Assembly: GCF_022682495.2 (NCBI RefSeq)
Contig: NC_071392.1
Location: forward strand, 104,584,896 to 104,648,895
Origin: Desmodus rotundus
Lineage: Eukaryota; Chordata; Mammalia; Chiroptera; Phyllostomidae
Direction: 5' to 3'
Length of the DNA: 64,000 nt
The notes beneath the pieces are model-generated. The model searched no databases and had not been told where the DNA came from. It saw nothing but the letters and a program-made list of their open reading frames with translations. A program made the position numbers and the translations under genes. This document shows, in pieces, positions 1 through 11,170 of this stretch (the first letter of the stretch is position 1; each line of letters begins with the position of its first letter).

Positions 1-350
1 ATTGAGAGGAGCGAGTTACCGCGGGTGCAGGTACGCCTCGTGACTGTCCTGCGTTGGCTTTGTGCGCATTATCTTGCCTTCCCCAGTGTCACTGCGAGGC
101 AGGCTGCTGTCACTGTTCGCATTTTGCAGATGGGTGAATGGGCTCAGGGAGATTACTAACTTGCGCAAAGCCACATGGCTCCTCAGAAGCAAAGAAGGGC
201 TTCAAAGACTTGTCACTCCTGCCTGCCAGAGGGGAATTTTCAGGCTAAGGCCAGACTCCCTACAAAGGAATGAGGGGGTAGGAAGAAGCAGTTCAGAAGA
301 CAGGCTTCCCCCCTCTCTGGGTCTCTAGCTCTTCTCCCCTTTACTTTCAG
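1..350 (+). other. ACOT8 intron, partial
   Basis: Intronic sequence before the first visible ACOT8 exon. It ends in a pyrimidine-rich acceptor (CTTTACTTTCAG). Short open frames here show no family resemblance. Confidence 0.8.
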
Positions 351-3239
351 GGACCCTAACCTCCAAGAGAAGTACCGAGTTGGCCTGAACCGAATTGCCG
401 CCCAGGACGTGCCCATTGAGATCAAGCCAGTAAACCCACCCACCCTGAGCCAGCTGCAGAACACAGAGCCCAGACAGATGTTCTGGGTGCGAGCCCGGGG
501 CTATATTGGTAAGAGGACCCCCTGGCCTGCACCTCATTTGCCCTGTGTGGCCTTGGGCATGTTACTTCCCCTCTCTGGGCCTATTTCCTCATCCGCCTGA
601 TGGGGAGGTTGGCTCAGCTTCTCACCAGGCCCGTCAGGCTTTTGCATGGGGAGAATGGGAGGCGACTGTAATCCTAATGTAGGCCCTTTCTGGGGAAGGC
701 AAGGCACCTTGCTGAAATTCTTCCCCAGGTCCACTGCTACCTGTGTGGGAGACTTGGGGACTGAAGACTCCACCCCCTGCCAGGTGCCCTCATGCAGCGG
801 ACAGTCTGCACGTCTGTGCGCGGCAGCCCCTTTCTCCTCGCCTCCCTGCAGGTCCTGAGCTGTAAAGCCCAGGAGCCCAGTGCTGATGGGGCTGGGACCT
901 ATTGCAGGGGAGGGCGACATCAAGATGCACTGCTGCGTGGCTGCCTATATCTCGGACTATGCCTTCCTGGGCACAGCACTGCTGCCGCACCGGTGGCAGT
1001 GTAACGTGCACTTCATGGCCTCCTTGGACCACTCCATGTGGTTCCACGCCCCCTTCCGAGCGGACCGCTGGATGCTCTATCAGTGCGAGAGCCCCTGGGC
1101 TGGTAAGTGTGGGGCCATGTGGGACAAGGGCACTGGCCTTGGGGTGGCAGGGAGCCTGCTTTTCTATAGGGTACCCATACAGGTCACTTGCTCTCCTGTC
1201 CCCCTAGGCTTTGGCATCCTTGTCTTTGAAATGACAGGGTGAGGCTGGAGGACAGGACATCTGCTCAGCTCTTAGTTGCTGTAGCACACTGGGACTGTGA
1301 CTCACTTAATCTCAGAGACCCAGTTCAGGTCCCAGAACCACTTCAGAGTCTCCGTATGACCTTGAGCAAGTCCCATCGCCTCTCCGAGCCTCAGCTTCCC
1401 AACCTAAATAGAGTTGTGTTAGAGTAGTAGTATCCCAACCTGGTGGCCCATCATACTACCACTTGGGGGAGCTTTGTCAAAATAGATGCTCGGATTCTAA
1501 GATTCTGACTCAGCAGGTCTTGGAAGAGGTCCAGGAAACTGTATTTCTAAGAAGCTCCGTAAGTGCTTCTGCCAATTAACCTGGTTGGGGCTGGGGGGCA
1601 CTCAACAATTTCTAAGGCCCTCGCTACTTGGAAGCTCCTCACCAGGCATGGAGAAACCCAGACTCGTTCATCAGTGTCTGGTGGCAGAGCCCTGGGTTCC
1701 TCTCCAAGGAAGTACTTTTCAAATGAAGAAAAGCCTCGCTTTGTACAACAGGGACAAAACTTAAGGGACTCTTTATACTCAGGGAAGGGGGACTCTCAAG
1801 TACCAACCACATCACAATACAGGACCAGCAACCTTGAAGTTGGGAGACTTGGGTTGGGGTTTGGCCCGATTCTTAAAGCCAAGTTCATGAGCCTCTCTAA
1901 ACTTCAGGCAGGCTCATATGGAAAAGGAGACAAGCAGCCCTGCTTCACTTGGCTGCTGTGAGGACTAAGTGAGCTGCACTGTGTGGAGGGGAAGCCAGCA
2001 GCTCCCGTCATAACCACCAAGCTGGGCCAAGGCTGGCCAAGACTGGCAAGGGAGAGGAGAAAATTGGCAGGTGGGGAGGGAGGACGGCCGGACCTCACAG
2101 CCTGAGGTCCTCTCCCCCGAGCCCCTTTGTACCCTTGGAGGTGGGGTGGGGGCGGGGCAGCTTTTCCTATAATACCAGCCTGGAGGGACTGGTTTAATTT
2201 ATTGTAAAGGGAACTGACGGGTCTCCTAACACGAGCTTGGATCTGCTTAGCCCAGGTACTGACTGAGACTGTTCTAGAAGTCCCCGCTCTGTGATCTTTT
2301 TTTTAAAAAAGGTTTTACTTACTTATTTTTAGAGAGAGGGGAAGGGAAGGAGAAAGAGAGGGAGACAAGCATTAACGTGTGGTTGTCTCTCACATGCCCC
2401 TACTGGGGACCTGGCCCCGCCACCCAGGCATGTGCCCAGACTGGGAATCGAACTGGTGTCCCTTTGGTTCACAGGCCAGCACTCAATCCACTCAGCCACA
2501 CCAGCCAGGGCCTATTATTGTTTTCTCAATATGAATCACACATTGTTAAGTTCCATACAGTCTTCTCAGCTGATGGGACTATGCAGAAGACAGTAACTCT
2601 TAAAACCTGGGGCATCTGCCTCAGGAATGAGGGGAAGAGAGGGCAAGCCAGTGAGCTTTTTGTTTCTCAACAGAGAGCATGCGTTTTAAAAGATTACTCT
2701 CTTGCTCCTTTAAGCTGTGAGCAGCTGTAGAAATCATCTCACTAAAACACCCTTGGTCCCGCCCTCCTCCATTTTTCAGGAGGGATGAAGGAACCAAGCC
2801 TCAGAGAGAGGGGTGACCTCGCTCAAGGTGGCATGGTGAATTAGTACGGAAACCAGCCAGGGCTCTGTGATCTTTCTGAGGAATCCGGAGGAGATGTGAA
2901 AGTGCTTTTAAGTTGTCATGTTGGGTTCCTGTGGGAGGAGTTATTCCCAATGAGTGACCACCCTAGGCTCATAAAAGGGCACTTGGAGTTTGGGAGTGAC
3001 CACACACTCTGTGCGCCCATGTACAGGGCAGCTCAACCTGGACGGCACCCTCTCCCAGAAGCCGGTTTGGCTGTGCTAAAGGAGAGAGAAGGCTGTTCTT
3101 ACCCTTCTCCTCCCCTGCAGGTGGCTCCCGGGGGCTGGTCCGTGGGCAGCTGTGGCGTCGGGACGGGGTCCTGGCTGTGTCCTGTGCCCAGGAGGGCGTG
3201 ATCCGAGTGAAGCCCGGGGTCTCAGGGAGCAAGCTGTAG
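351..3239 (+). CDS. ACOT8: Acyl-CoA thioesterase 8 (peroxisomal), last three coding exons
   Basis: Peroxisomal acyl-CoA thioesterase, which hydrolyses a broad range of acyl-CoAs to free acid and CoA. Three coding exons are visible: 351-508, 908-1102 and 3121-3239, each with AG acceptors and GTAAG donors and with matching phases (a G is carried across each junction). They encode about the C-terminal half (156 residues) of a roughly 319-residue protein; the earlier exons lie before the window. The second exon carries the hotdog-fold stretch SLDHSMWFHAPFRAD, whose Asp is conserved in the TesB/ACOT8 family. The protein ends in SKL, a type 1 peroxisomal targeting signal, directly before TAG at 3237-3239. 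It is convergent with SNX21, and the two 3' ends appear to meet. Identity is near certain; only the 5' part is missing because of the window edge. Confidence 0.96.
509..907 (+). other. ACOT8 intron
   Basis: A 399-bp intron between two ACOT8 coding exons, with GTAAGAG at the 5' end and ATTGCAG at the 3' end. I see no repeat or RNA gene inside it. Confidence 0.85.
1424..1570 (+). mobile_element. MER5A-like hAT-Charlie DNA transposon remnant
   Basis: The order of segments (reversed-out 'not-seen' opening, GATTCTGACTCAGCAGGTCT, then GTATTTCTAAGAAGCTCC) follows the MER5A consensus as I remember it. It is old and diverged. This is recognition by eye only. Confidence 0.5.
2297..2513 (-). mobile_element. 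Ves-family tRNA-derived SINE
   Basis: On the minus strand it reads from CCCTGGCTGGTGTGGCT at the 2513 end through an internal B-box-like segment to a CT-rich stretch and an A/T-rich tail at about 2297-2330. Those parts, in that order, define the bat Ves SINE. It lies in the last ACOT8 intron, antisense to the gene. Confidence 0.9.
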
Positions 3240-3350
3240 CCAGAGGTACCAGCTTGGCCTGGGCTTCAAGGACCTCTCTTCTCCCCCCACCTCCCCCACT
3301 CCTGATGCAGGAGTCACAGCTGAGGGCTGGGCCTTCTGTCCTTCACATCC

Positions 3351-3356
3351 AATAAA
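3351..3356 (+). terminator. ACOT8 polyadenylation signal
   Basis: AATAAA lies 112 bp after the ACOT8 stop codon and is the first such hexamer downstream. Cleavage would be expected around 3366-3386. Confidence 0.85.
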
Positions 3357-3384
3357 GAGACTGATAACACTGGAGCTGCTGGCC

Positions 3385-3390
3385 TTTAAT
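3385..3390 (-). terminator. SNX21 polyadenylation signal (ATTAAA variant)
   Basis: TTTAAT on the plus strand reads ATTAAA on the minus strand. There is no AATAAA on the minus strand between the SNX21 stop (3794) and this point, so it is the best candidate. It implies a 3' UTR of about 400 nt ending near 3355-3375, on top of the ACOT8 cleavage region. Confidence 0.6.
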
Positions 3391-3793
3391 TCCCCTGGGC
3401 CAGAACTGCAGCGTGTCCTCCAGCCATCACCTCCAGGACTCCAGAGGCAGAGTCCCTGGCCCTACGGCCAAGCTGCTTCACTGGCTGGGAGGCCCGAGGC
3501 AAAGGGAACCCCGAACCCAACCTGGGGCACAGCCCCGAGCTGTTCATAGGCTGAAAGGAGGGCACCAGACTCCCTCCCTGCCCCGTCTCAGGCATCCCCA
3601 GCCAGAGCTTTTCCTGAGCCCAGCTCAACGGAAGAATCACGTGTCCTTGGTCTGCCACAAATTCTCTGTGGTACTTCCAGGGGTTCCCAGCACCCCTACA
3701 GCCTCCCAACCGCTGTTAGGTCCTCACCAGTCCCCCGCCCCTGCTATCCTGGGGCAGCGCCTCTCCCCAGGCTGGCCTGAAGTCTAGGCAAGG

Positions 3794-6700
3794 TTAGTCC
3801 AGTACCTCCTTGATGAGCAATTCTTTGAGACTGGGGGGTGGCGTGGGGGTCAGGCCTGCCTCCTGCAGGGCCTGGAGCCGGGCTTCTGATTGGCGTTTGT
3901 CCAGGCCGAGGCGCCAGGAGAGCCGGACATAGGCCTCTAGAAAGGGTGCCAATAAAGGGTGGGGGCTCTTGTCCCCCAGCAGCTGAAGGGCTCTCTCGCA
4001 GCACGCCCGGGCTTCCCCAGGGTCCTCCAGTTCCTGGTGGCACACAGCCAGCCCAGCCAGGGTCAGCAGAGGGCGATCGGGGCCGGACGGGGTGTCCAGC
4101 TGGGCCTGCAGCTGCCAGGCATTGGCCCAGAGCGCCAGAGCCTCACGATAGAGGCCCGTGCAGGTGAGGCTCTGTGCCCGCCGCAGCTCAGGCAACACGA
4201 AGAAGTCCTGCAGGTCTGGAGCCTGGCGCAGCGCGGGGACGGCCTGCAGGTGGCTCAAAAACTGCTCGAAAGCCCGGCTGCGGCGGGCAATGGTCTCTGC
4301 AGTGAAGTTCCGGCGCAGGCGTTTCCGGGGGAAGGAGATGGCAGCCATGGGGCCCCGGAACTGCCGCTGCAGGTTTCGGTGCAGCCGCTCAAAGTCCGAG
4401 TACCGGCGAGAGATCTGGGCCGGCTGGTGATCGGGTGGCCCTGGCCCAGTCACTGCGATGGTGTAGAGCTGCAGGGAGGGTAGGGGTCAGGGCAGGTGCA
4501 AGTCGTCCATGGCCCCTTCCCTCCCCACACCCCACTTCCAGCGCTGTTCCCCCACCTCTTCCCTTCACCCCTAAGACTGGGCCCAGGAAGGTGGGGGCTG
4601 CTGGGGCAGCAGCCAGGGAGCCCAGCTCATCTTACCTGAGGCTCGTCTGAAATGGCCCAGGCCCAGGCAGCACGGGGAGAGAAAGACAGAGATGAGCTTC
4701 AGTGCCTGGAGCTGCTGCCCTTCTGCCCCTTCCAGAAAGTACTCCCTTCTTACTGGGGCTATTAGCTCTTCTCACAGCCCCTCTGGAAAACCAGGGGTGA
4801 GCGGAAGCCCAGGCCAGTCTCTTGGGCCTCTGAGCCAGCCTGTAGGAGCTTCGCTCTACTCTAGCACAGAGCGCCCACCTCCCTAGCCAGGTTATTCCCG
4901 TCCAGACCTGGAGGACGGGTCTTCAGACACGCCAGGAGCCATCACTGTAAAGTACCCTGGGCGCAGACTCCAGTTCTAACCCTGGGCCAGCTATTCCCAC
5001 CCTCCCTGTGTGACATCAGGCAAGGCAGGCCCCCTCCAGTCAGCTTGCTGCTCCAGTGAATGAAGCCTGGGCCCGGGTCAGTGTTTACTCAGGTGTGGTT
5101 TGTGTACACACGTTGGCCCTGAGATCTTTAAGAGGTATGTGCTGGAGTAGGTAACACTGAATCAGAAGGAGGTGATTCCTGCGCCCCTGCCCCCGCCCAG
5201 TTCCCTTTAAATCTTTCTGACCACAAATCTGAGAAGTTCTGGTTTTAAAAAAGCACTTCAACACTTCTCAGCTCCAATTTTAGAAACGAGCCCGAAAACA
5301 CAGGCAACAGCCTCCAGGCAGGGCTTAACACTGTGTCACTGCTTTTATTTTTGTGGATATCTTCTCTTTATGGCAAGCGAGGCTTTCCACATACCACAGC
5401 CCTATAAAGTTGTCTTTTAAACTTATGTAAGGAAAAAAAGTTTTATTTAAAGAAAAACATTAAACCGAGAATGGCACAAGCTGCATTCCGATGGGACAGG
5501 AATCGTGAAGGTGAAACCGAGTGACCGATGTCTGGGGAAACGCTGTGCACCTCCCCCCGCCCGAGAACCCAGGTAGGGAGCAGTCCATAAGAACGCTGAG
5601 CCAGCAGCTTTAAAAGGGGGTTAGTGAGCATTGGATGCTAAAGGCAGGCTAACAGCAAACCCGGTGTCTCCGCTGGGTTTGCTCTGTGAAACTGCCAGCC
5701 CTGTAGCCACCCGAGGCCAGTTAGGTCTGCCTACTCTATCCTTTTCTCGAAGATTCACAGTGTGCTCTAATAGTAAGGATTACAAAGTCAAACAGTAAGG
5801 AAACTTTATCTTACTCTTCAACTCTGCATTCCCCAAACATACGGACTGCAAAATCTTTTTTTTTTTTTTCTTTTAAAGGAACAGTTATTAACATTCCAGG
5901 AAACCTATTTTCTGTAGAACACACTTCAGGAAGAACTGGTCTATAATGGCCCCCTTACGCTTATCTGGCTTTTTTTGGGAGGGGGGGTGGCACCAAACCA
6001 TCTAATATCCATTATCTCGTCTGACCCTGCAACGTCCTGCCGAGACAGGTGATCGGGATAGTGGCCCCACGAACTGAGCGCCTACCCTGTGCCCTGTATG
6101 GTGCCGGGCCCTTCACAGCCACTGTCTCACTCCATCACCACGGCACTGCAAGGAAGGTGTCCCCGCTCTGACCGCTGAGGCCTCAAAGTCACACAGCTGG
6201 GAAAGGGCCCAGCTGGGATTCAAACGCAGGCTGACCTAATTCTAAAGCCCGTGCTCTAAGCCCCCAGGGGAAGTTCGGTTGGGATTCAGGGTCCCCAGTG
6301 GACAAAGGAGGTATTTGTTTCTCCAGACAGGGGCCAGGGCCTATTTGGCCATCCTGCTCTATCTTGTCACTCTCCTCCCAAGAGTCACGCCCATACTTCC
6401 TTGTGTCCCAGCTGCTCCTTGATAACTGATCCTTGGGGTCCCCTTCCTGTGCATGATGCCTGGCCAGGACTTTAGCTACTCAAGACTTGATCATCGGTCA
6501 ATTCCTGCTCAAACTGAAGCAATCACCCGCTGGGTGTGGACCTTGTTTACTAACAGCAACGGAGCGGTGGTGAGGCCCAGATGTGGGACCGGGCTCCAGG
6601 CCCCTGTCCTGCTGAGTCAGAAATGGAGGAGGGAGGTGACGGGCAGGGAGCCGCCGCCGCCAGGGCTAGCCAGGTCAGACTGGGTTTCAGGCCCAGCCTG

Positions 6701-8457
6701 GAGCAGGACCTGGCAGACCTCATTTTCCATATCAGTTTCTCCTTCCCACGGAGAAAACAGGGACTCCCAGGCCCTCCCCACAGTACTCTTCACCCAACCC
6801 CACCGACCCCCTAAATGAAGCCCTTAGGACAAGGTTATTCTGTACACAGCGGTTGCTGGAGAGTGGGTCGGCCTGGGTTGTAAGGAGGCCACGACAGGGC
6901 CCACATGCCAGACGTTTTCAGCCCAAAGCTAACATAACAATAGAGCTACTTTTTATTTTATTACGCATTTTCTGAAGCACTTCATAATGCCAGGCACGAT
7001 GCTGAGGGCTTTCCATGCCCTGTCTGATCTGATTCCTGTGACAGTTCTCTGCAGTATCCCCATTGCTCGGATGAGGAACGGGATCATCGAGGTTATAGAA
7101 CTCACCCAAGGTCAAACAACTGGGATTTAAATCAAGTTTTTACCCAAAATCTAGTTTTTTAAAAACCACCAACCAATGAAACTTGGGTCTTCAAGCCTGA
7201 TCCAGACAATTTTGTTTCCTGTGCATCTTGCATTTTGCTACATTTTGCAAAACCCTGGGGGGTGAGGTGAGTAGGGCACACACACCAGTTCTCTTATTTG
7301 CAAAGCCAGGATAGGCGGCAGGTCCATAATCCTTTCTTTACTCAGTCTCGGAGAAGCTGTCATTTGCTTGAAGACTTCCACAAGTTACATCCCCTTTCTA
7401 GCCTCAGTTTCCCATCTGTAAAATGGGGGCAGCCATTCATAACTACACAGCCAGCTCCCTTCCCCCCAAGAGAGTTGGAATCTTCCCTACTCTCAGCTAT
7501 ATTTGTAGACTCACAGCCCAGGGGTTCCTGGAGCCACACTCACCACGTACTTGGAGGGAGGCTCCTTGACCACGTTGGCGCTGGTCACCTCGAAGAGCAG
7601 CCGCTGGGGAACCAGGGTGTTCCGGGACTTCTTCCAGAAATCCTGCAGTTGCCGTGCCAGGAGCTGGCTGCCCCGCTGTGCATCAGGTGAGGGGTTCCGT
7701 TCTGTGTGAGGAAGTGACCAGTCTCATCAGTAGGCCTGGGGCCAGGTCAACATCAACCATGTGCCATGACCTCACTCCTTCCAACAGCGGACACAGCTCT
7801 ATCCCTGTTTGTCATAAATGGCAATTGAGGGCCAGAGAGGGGCCAGATGCCAAACATGGTGCTTGGCAGACAGTAGGCACTAAATAACTGTCTCCACCCG
7901 CAGAACATCCCCTAGCACATTACCATCTGTATCGCAGACTATGTGCATTTACTAATGTCCCCACAACCCTGAGCAGGGGGTGATGTCCCCATTTGACACA
8001 AGGGGAAACTTGGCTCAGAGAGGTGTTGTGACTCTTGAGGTCCCACAGCTAAGAGGTGGCTGGGACACTTAAAGAAGTGTCAAAATTTCGGAGTTTAGAC
8101 AGGATCAACTCAGAACCCCAGATGCTTTCGGAAACACCACCGAGGTGAAGGCCTACTCGAGTCCAGGGTTCCCGCCTGTGTCCGCCCGCACTCGCCTGCG
8201 TCCTCTCCCGACGCCCCGTCCCCTGGGGGCAGCGGGTCGGGGCTGGCCGCCTCGTCGTCCTCATCGTCCTCGTCGTCCTCGTCCTCGGCGCTGTTGAAGC
8301 TAAGGGTGCCGCTGAGGCGGGAGGACAGGCCCTCGGCGTCGTCGTCCTCTAGCTCTGAGCTCTCCGGGAACTGCTCGCCCTCGGTGGCGGCCGCCGCCTC
8401 CCCAGGGCCGTCGCCGGCCAGGGCGTGCCGCAGCCGGTGCAGGAGCCGCGAGGCCAT
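3794..8457 (-). CDS. SNX21: Sorting nexin 21 (PX domain protein)
   Basis: An endosomal sorting nexin that binds phosphoinositides through its PX domain. Three coding exons on the minus strand, 8196-8457, 7544-7701 and 3794-4468, join in phase into 364 residues. The start is the ATG at 8455-8457 (MASRLLHRLRHALAG); from memory, the human reference begins a few residues upstream, but no upstream in-frame ATG is close enough here. Residues about 45-75 are very acidic (EDEDDEDDEDDE). The PX domain runs from about 115 to 235, with the phosphoinositide-binding RRYSDF at 161-166 and a basic FPRKRLRR segment. The C-terminal part is the helical PX-associated B domain and ends LKELLIKEVLD. The first intron uses a GC donor (GCAG|GCGAGT at 8195/8196) with acceptor CACACAG. 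This choice gives ...GEDAERNPSPDAQ..., which matches the family far better than any GT alternative. The promoter is a CpG island. Confidence 0.95.
4636..4646 (-). other. Candidate 11-nt cassette (poison) microexon of SNX21
   Basis: On the minus strand an acceptor (GGCCATTTCAG after a pyrimidine-rich run) is followed by 11 nt and then a strong donor (CAG|GTAAGA). Inclusion between the flanking exons would shift the frame and give a TGA about ten codons on, inside the PX domain. There is no transcript evidence. Confidence 0.3.
6070..6262 (-). mobile_element. MIR element
   Basis: Carries the usual MIR order read in reverse: a 'gagcgcctac..tgtgcc' opening, 'cacacagctgggaa', 'gggattcaaacgcagg', then 'cccgtgctctaagcc'. 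It is a diverged copy in SNX21 intron 2. Confidence 0.6.
6950..7120 (-). mobile_element. MIR element
   Basis: Reverse-orientation MIR: 'tgccaggcacgatgctgagg', then 'cccattgctcggatgaggaa', then 'acccaaggtcaaacaactgg'. Diverged; lies in SNX21 intron 2. Confidence 0.55.
7702..8195 (-). other. SNX21 intron 1 (GC-AG type)
   Basis: A 494-bp intron whose donor reads GCAG|GCGAGT and whose acceptor reads CACACAG|AACGG. A reverse MIR copy occupies about 7930-8060. Confidence 0.75.
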
Positions 8458-8960
8458 GGCACCCTGGGGGGAGCGCAGGACGGAGGGTCCTGGGCCGGGG
8501 CGAGAGTTAGACGCGGGTCCCCCGCGGAGGGGCGGGGCCCAGGCCTGTGGGAGGGGCCCCGTGGAGGACCTGCCCCTCCCCGCTGGGGTCCTGCGAGCTC
8601 CTAGACTCAGCTCGCTTCGTCCTCCCCTCACCCGTGCCTTTGGGGGCCGAGCACTTCCCCGGAGGCAGCCGGGTCTCTCCCTACGTGTCTCTTGCTCCCT
8701 GGTGCGTCTCTACCTCCTGCGCCCCGCGGTGCACTCCGGGGCGCGCTGCTCCCCAGGGGTGGGTCCGGGTGCCGCCTCCGGCGGATTACCGAAGCCGGCG
8801 GGGCTCCGCGGGCCTCCGCCGGGCCCAGCTGCTGCGCGCTCCGCTCCGGCCGCTTCCTGGCGCTGCCCCGCCCCCGGCCCCGCCCGCTCCCCGGAGCCGC
8901 CCGGGAATCCCGGGCCCTTCGCTCCAGGAGACTTGGAATCCTGGGTAGGCCTGAGTGAGC
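8180..8960 (-). promoter_or_regulatory. SNX21 CpG-island promoter
   Basis: A very GC- and CpG-rich block spanning the first SNX21 coding exon and about 500 bp upstream, with GGGGCGGGGC (Sp1-type GC box) near 8531-8540. No TATA box is visible. This fits a broad housekeeping promoter reading leftward. Confidence 0.7.
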
Positions 8961-10047
8961 CCCAGGCCTCTGGCTGGATCGTCCTCGAAACCTCGGGTCT
9001 CACACCCTCCTTGAGCCCTCCTACCCCTCTCGGAGACCCAGGCTGGTCCCAATCAAGCCCTCGGTTTCCATCTTTTTAACTTTCCAAAGTCATTCGACAG
9101 TGGGAAGCCCATCTCTCTGGTGAAAAAACTGAGGCCAAGAAAAGGCACGTGGTCTGGGTTGGAATCTGACCTTGCTAAGCCTAGGTTTTCTCTTCTATAA
9201 AACAGGAGCGATTAATACAAGTACTATTTTGTAGCTCTTACGAGGACGCTAGTCCAGCGCCTGGCACAGAGCAGCAACTGACAAATGATCAGTGACATGG
9301 TTATCCTTTCTATAGTGTTCACAGGCTTTTTACAATCTGACGTGAGCCACACACGCAGGACGTAGGCAAGCGGGGAAACTGAGCCCCCAAGACTGAGTTG
9401 GTTGCCCAAGGTCAGTCTCAACAGATTGCCAAGAGGTCTGAGTGTGGGGCCTCGCAGCCGAGGTCTCCTGAGTTGTGTGTCCTGTTCTTTTCCCGTGAAG
9501 CAGGCAGGGTGATCTCGGCAACCCCTCTGGAGGGCTGTTTTATCTGCTACCCATGGGGGTAGCAGCAGGTCGGGAAGAGTGTATTGCCGCTTCCTGTCAG
9601 CAGGCCCAGGTCTCAGTCCCTAGCAGGACAGGTGTTGCTAGTTACACAATCAAACAAATGAAATCAGACAGTGGCCCCTACTCCTTTGGAATGGCACAGG
9701 AGAAGGGGGTCCAGGGAAATAGATTTGAATGAAAACAACACTCCCCACCCTCCCTATGTACAGCAGGGGCGGGGCTCTCGTTTTTCGAGGTTGCATTGTG
9801 TTGTACATCCTGTTTTAGGTGCTTCACACGAGGTCATATCTCACCTCACGACATGCTGGGGAGGAGGTTGCCATTGCACAATCACGTTCCATTTTCAAGA
9901 TGAAGAAATTAGGCAAATTGACTTCCCCAAAGGCCACAGCTAAGAAATAGGGGAGCTGGGATGTAAGGCCAAGTCTGTGTGATTTCAAAGCTCTGAGTAG
10001 TTTTCATTCAGCTTACCAGCAAGGTGTTGGGGAGAGAAAAGCAGACT

Positions 10048-10072
10048 TCATTCATTCATTCGTTCATTCACT
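10048..10072. repeat. (ATTC)n short tandem repeat
   Basis: Six imperfect TTCATTCA/TTCGTTCA units in a row, probably the tail of an old L2 or MIR-type element. Confidence 0.7.
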
Positions 10073-11049
10073 AAACACAGGCTGAATAGTAACTTGTACT
10101 TTGGCATATGCCTAAGTCTGGGTACAAAGCAGGGGTTCATAAAACCACAGGTGGTTGGAGCAGGGGGGTCACTCAGATATCTGGAGTCATGCCTTCACTT
10201 TCCAGATGGATAGTCTGAGGCTCAGGGAGGGGAGGGGGCTTACTCTGGGTCCAGAACAAAAAGACCTTCCGATGTCCTGTGTTCTCCGCTACTCTTAGAC
10301 TCTGTATGGGTGTCTTCCTACAGCCTCTGGGAAGACCGTCATCAAATTTCTGCTTGCATACACTCAGTAACAGGAAGCTCATCACCTCCTGAGGTTATTG
10401 TTCCCGTTATCGTTCAACTGTGATTCTTAGGAACTTCCTCCTTATACTGAAGCAGAGACCATTCAGTGCAGTTATTCTTACAAAGAACACAATAGTTACT
10501 GAACAGTCGCTAAATGACAAGTGCTGAGTGCTGGGGGATACGACGGTGAACGGAACTCTGGTCTGTGGAACTCAGAGCAGGTCGTGAGTATGAGGCATGC
10601 TCAGTGCTACGGCTGACGAAGCTGCTGGAGGCCACTTTGGAATCCCTTGGCCTGGGTGTAGGCAGGGCAGTAAGAGATGTTACAGCTGAGAAAGATGATG
10701 GGGAAGTAGGCAGATGGAGAAAGAGAAGATGAGAATTCCTGGCAGAAAAAAACCCGAAAACAACCCAACATGTCTAAAAAAGCCTGGAGGCCAGGAAGGC
10801 TGATGTTTGGAGCTGTTTGAGTATTTTAGTCTGAACAGAGCAGAGCAGCATGCAAGCTGGGGAGGGAAGGCGAGTGAGCTTGGAGAGGTAAGTAGGCCCT
10901 CGCTGGGTTGCACTGAGTTCAGACCTTGCCTATCTCCCTGAATAAATGAAAGAACAAATTAATGAACAAATGATTGTTGAGAGTTCCACACTCTCTGTTC
11001 CAAAGGGATCCATTGGTTCCAATGTTTGTGTGCAAAGTGGAATCCCCTA

Positions 11050-11170
11050 GGTGTGGTCGCCCCTTGGCCCTCTGCCTGGCTGGGGGAGGCCTTATTTAGC
11101 CTGGCCTGGCTCCGCTGAGCTTTCCTCGGGAATGGCTATATATAGGGGAAGAGGGCAGCCCAGTTGCCAC
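11050..11170 (+). promoter_or_regulatory. Candidate skeletal-muscle enhancer or upstream promoter for TNNC2
   Basis: CTATATATAG at 11136-11145 matches the MEF2 consensus YTAWWWWTAR exactly and could also act as a TATA box. A second A/T-rich core (CCTTATTTAG, 11090-11099) lies 46 bp before it. The module lies 1.3 kb upstream of the TNNC2 ATG, whose own proximal region lacks a clear TATA box. MEF2 control is established for skeletal troponin genes; its use here is inference. Confidence 0.45.

Larger units (their letters stand above)
1103..3120 (+). other. ACOT8 last intron, repeat-bearing
   Basis: The last ACOT8 intron, from GTAAGTG to CCCCTGCAG. It contains a MIR-like stretch (about 1260-1420), a hAT-Charlie (MER5A-like) stretch (about 1424-1570), a Ves SINE (2297-2513) and another MIR-like piece (about 2750-2850). 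No further exon is needed, because the flanking exons join in phase. Confidence 0.75.
4469..7543 (-). other. SNX21 intron 2
   Basis: Intron between the PX-encoding exons (donor GTGAGTG, acceptor CCCTGCAG). It contains MIR copies at about 6070-6262 and 6950-7120 and a possible 11-nt cassette exon at 4636-4646. The rest shows nothing I can name. Confidence 0.8.

Noticed and set aside
8294..9079. Long plus-strand open frame of 261 codons over the SNX21 first exon
   Set aside because: It is antisense to a real coding exon and runs on through a CpG island, where stop codons are rare. No family resemblance.
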